From positions 55,184,422 through 55,248,421 of the forward strand of contig CM019069.1 of assembly GCA_009667805.1 (NCBI GenBank): a stretch of 64,000 bases of DNA, given 5' to 3'. The stretch is from Leptobrachium leishanense (taxonomy: Eukaryota; Chordata; Amphibia; Anura; Megophryidae). This document shows, piece by piece, positions 61,878 through 64,000 of this stretch. The stretch's first letter is position 1. Each line of letters begins with the position of its first letter. Under the pieces are notes generated by a model, which saw nothing but the letters and a program-made list of their open reading frames with translations, made no database searches and was not told the origin of the DNA. A program made the translations under genes and the position numbers.

Positions 61878-63450
61878 TATCCACCACATACTGGGCACAC
61901 GCTTTCTTGGATTGACTTCAACACCAGGTACCCACCTTCACTAAAGTAAAACCATAAATAAGCTGGTCAATCAGGTGTAGGAAACGTTGGGAGTTTTGTT
62001 TTGGACACATCATCTCACAAAGTTTTGGCTCTTATCTGGAACCTTTTTTACACTAAAAAAAAATAAAAAAAAGGATCCACAAGGGAGCTGAAACGTGGTG
62101 AGATGATGTGTCTGGATTGAAGCTCCCATAATTTCCGTTTCCTCCACCTGTGTGCCCAGCTTATTTATTACCTGCACTTGCTTGGGTTGACTCCTATTTA
62201 TCCAACAGGTCCTTCTGTGTGTCCTTTGCTGGTAACTCCTCCTCTTCATTGCCTCTATCTGTTGGTGTACCTCAAGGCTCTGTCCTTGGTCCTCTGCTCT
62301 TTTCCATCTACACCTCCTCCCTGGGTAAAATCATCAACAGCTTTGGCTTTAATTACCACCTCTACGCTGATGACACTCAGATCTACCTCTCTACCCCTGA
62401 TCTTCTCTACCCCTGATCTCTCTCCCCCTGTCCTTTCAAAAGTCAGTGACTGTTTATCTGGCATCTCCTCCTGGATGGCCTCCCACCACCTAAAGATCAA
62501 CATGTCAAAGACTGAGCTCCTACTTATTCCTCCCTCTAATGCCTCCCCACCTCCTGACTTCTCTATCACGGTGGAGGGTATCACCATCTCCCCATCAAAC
62601 CAAGTTCGCTGTCTTGGAGTTACACTGGACTCTGCTCTTTCCTTCATCCCCCACATCAAGTCTCTTTCCTCCTCCTGCCGATACCAACTGCGTAATATTT
62701 CCAGAATTCGGCCATTTCTTACCGCTGTCACCACAAAACAACTAATACACGCCCTGGTAATCTCCCGACTCGACTATTGCAATAATCTCTTATCTGGCCT
62801 CTCTCTGTCCCACCTCTCCCCCCTACAATCCATCCTGAACGCCTCCGCCAGGCTAATTCACCTCACCCGCCGCTCTGTCTCTGCCGCTCCCCTATGCGAG
62901 TCCCTTCACTGGCTCCCCATCCACTGCAGAATTAAGTTCAAAATCCTTATCCTTACCTACAAAACCCTCACTAACTCAGCGCCCCACTACCTGTCCTCAC
63001 TAATCACCAAATACACCCCAGCCCGCTCCCTAAGGTCAAACAGTGACCTGCGCCTAGCTTCTCCCCGCATCACCTCTTCCCATGATAGACTGCAGGATTT
63101 CTCACGCGCAGCCCCCACTCTCTGGAACGCTCTCCCTCGTGCTGTCAGACTTTCCCCTAACTTCTCTTCCTTCAAACGCTCCCTGAAAACATTCCTATTT
63201 AGGGAAGCCTACCACCCAACTCACTGACGCAACCATCAATCACTCTCACCTTACAGTCCTCTCCTCCTGTTTCCAACCCCAACCCTCCTAGATTGTGAGT
63301 TCCTACGGGAATAGGGCCCTCATCTCCTCCTGTACTGTTTGTCAAATGTTGTTCAATGTATTGTAACCCTGTCTGTACTGTGCTTATTGTACAGCGCTGC
63401 GGAATATGCTGGCGCTTTATAAATAAATAATAATAATGATAATAATAATA
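61878..63450 (+). mobile_element. L2/CR1-type LINE insertion with 15-bp flanking repeat
   Basis: CCTTTCTCACACCTT stands directly before (61863-61877) and after (63451-63465). The first 270 bp form an inverted repeat (GTGAGATGATGTGTC and its inverse) unlike the LINE; the LINE proper starts about 62150 and ends in ATAAATAAATAATAATAATG-type repeats. The 270 bp may be an older element or a rearranged 5' end. Confidence 0.75.
62150..63227 (+). pseudogene. L2/CR1-type reverse transcriptase, C-terminal two thirds
   Basis: Copies LINE RNA at a nicked target. Visible motifs in order: [30 protein letters not shown], catalytic [15 protein letters not shown] (about 62345-62395), then after a frameshift near 62410 [106 protein letters not shown] and FKRSLKTFLFREAYHPTH before the stop. 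The endonuclease domain and N-terminal fingers are missing (5' truncation). The best-preserved LINE of the window. Confidence 0.92.
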
Positions 63451-63534
63451 CCTTTCTCACACCTTCAGTGTATGACTAGATGACAACTAAAATTTTTTTT
63501 ACCAGTAAAGCATGTTTTAGATGTGTATAATACC

Positions 63535-63692
63535 TACTGTGTCACCCCTCTCCTCTTAGATTGTAAACTCTCGAGCAGGGTCCTTCCCTCCTACTGTTCC
63601 CTGTGTGTAACGTGTATGTATATTTGTTAATCTGTCTCTCCCATTGTACAGCGCTAAGGAATCTGTTGACGCTTTATAAATGCTTGTAACTG
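63535..63692 (+). repeat. LINE/SINE 3' tail
   Basis: CTCTTAGATTGTAAACTCTCGAGCAGGG, CCCATTGTACAGCGCTAAGGAAT and TTTATAAATGCTTGTAA in order; a different subfamily from the LINE just upstream and closest to 42535-42715. Confidence 0.75.
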
Positions 63693-64000
63693 TACAATGA
63701 TTTTTTTAATAGTGCTATACTGCACACTTAATTGTCTACAATATAGTGTAAAAATAACTTTTAAATGCACCAGGAAGCCAAAAATGTTTGTGACTCGCTT
63801 TATTGTTATATTGGCTTTATTGTGGTGGTGTGTAAACCAACCTGTAATATCTCCGAGGTATGCCTGAAAATATTTACAGTGTGAAAAGAAGTAAAAACAT
63901 CCACAAGAAGACACATGCTCCAGTGAAAAATGAATGAACAAATCGATGGCCAAATTAATCTATTATGTGATTTGTCCATTGTTCGTTTCGCCATGTAGCG

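Overview
The window reads as animal nuclear DNA, most likely from an anuran amphibian. Three things point that way: one short spliced exon in about 64 kb, a very high load of DNA transposons (hAT, Tc1/mariner, Harbinger-like and Kolobok-like short elements), and L2/CR1-type LINE tails plus a Kolobok-type TTAAAGGG repeat of the sort common in frog genomes. The species cannot be named from sequence alone.

The only host protein-coding sequence I can support is one 138-bp, phase 0-0 exon at 52205-52342 (+), homologous to mitochondrial ribosomal protein S10 (MRPS10). The rest is intron or intergenic DNA built from nested transposable elements. Many boundaries could be fixed by eye from target-site duplications (TSDs): 8 bp for hAT, TA for Tc1, about 5 bp for LTRs, TWA for a Harbinger-like family, TTAA for a Kolobok-like element and TAT/ATA for a GGTTATTCAGAGAG family.

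Layout. 1-2.8 kb: a decayed L1-type ORF1 split by a hAT. 4.2-8.4 kb: a MITE, then a solo LTR split by a hAT carrying a 2-kb, 24-bp minisatellite. 9-12.2 kb: LINE fragments and an LTR. 13-18.6 kb: a hAT end, a hAT with a 24-bp array, and a full-length dead Tc1 with a MITE inside. 19.2-21.2 kb: LTRs and a Harbinger-like element. 22.5-28.5 kb: two GGTTATTC-family elements flanking a second Tc1. 29-32.6 kb: several MITEs and a degenerate telomere-like tract. 32.6-36.8 kb: an ORF1-only L1-like insertion and a LINE. 38.5-43.5 kb: LTRs and a hAT. 45.5-49.6 kb: a MITE split by a hAT, then a 1.2-kb solo LTR. 50.4-52.3 kb: LINE tail, MITE and the MRPS10 exon. 52.35-57.07 kb: a 4.7-kb nested hAT immediately after the exon. 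57.3-59.1 kb: a second ORF1-only L1-like copy. 59.9-63.7 kb: an LTR, nested MITEs and a LINE with a YADD reverse transcriptase.

Two observations stand out. First, the 4.7-kb hAT inserted at the MRPS10 splice donor, so its 8-bp TSD leaves a copy of the donor at both ends. Second, at least six hAT insertions, from several TIR families, carry internal minisatellites of 17-60 bp units, one with a higher-order duplication and another beside a 133-bp-arm palindrome. No gene cluster, operon, CRISPR array or RNA gene was recognised.
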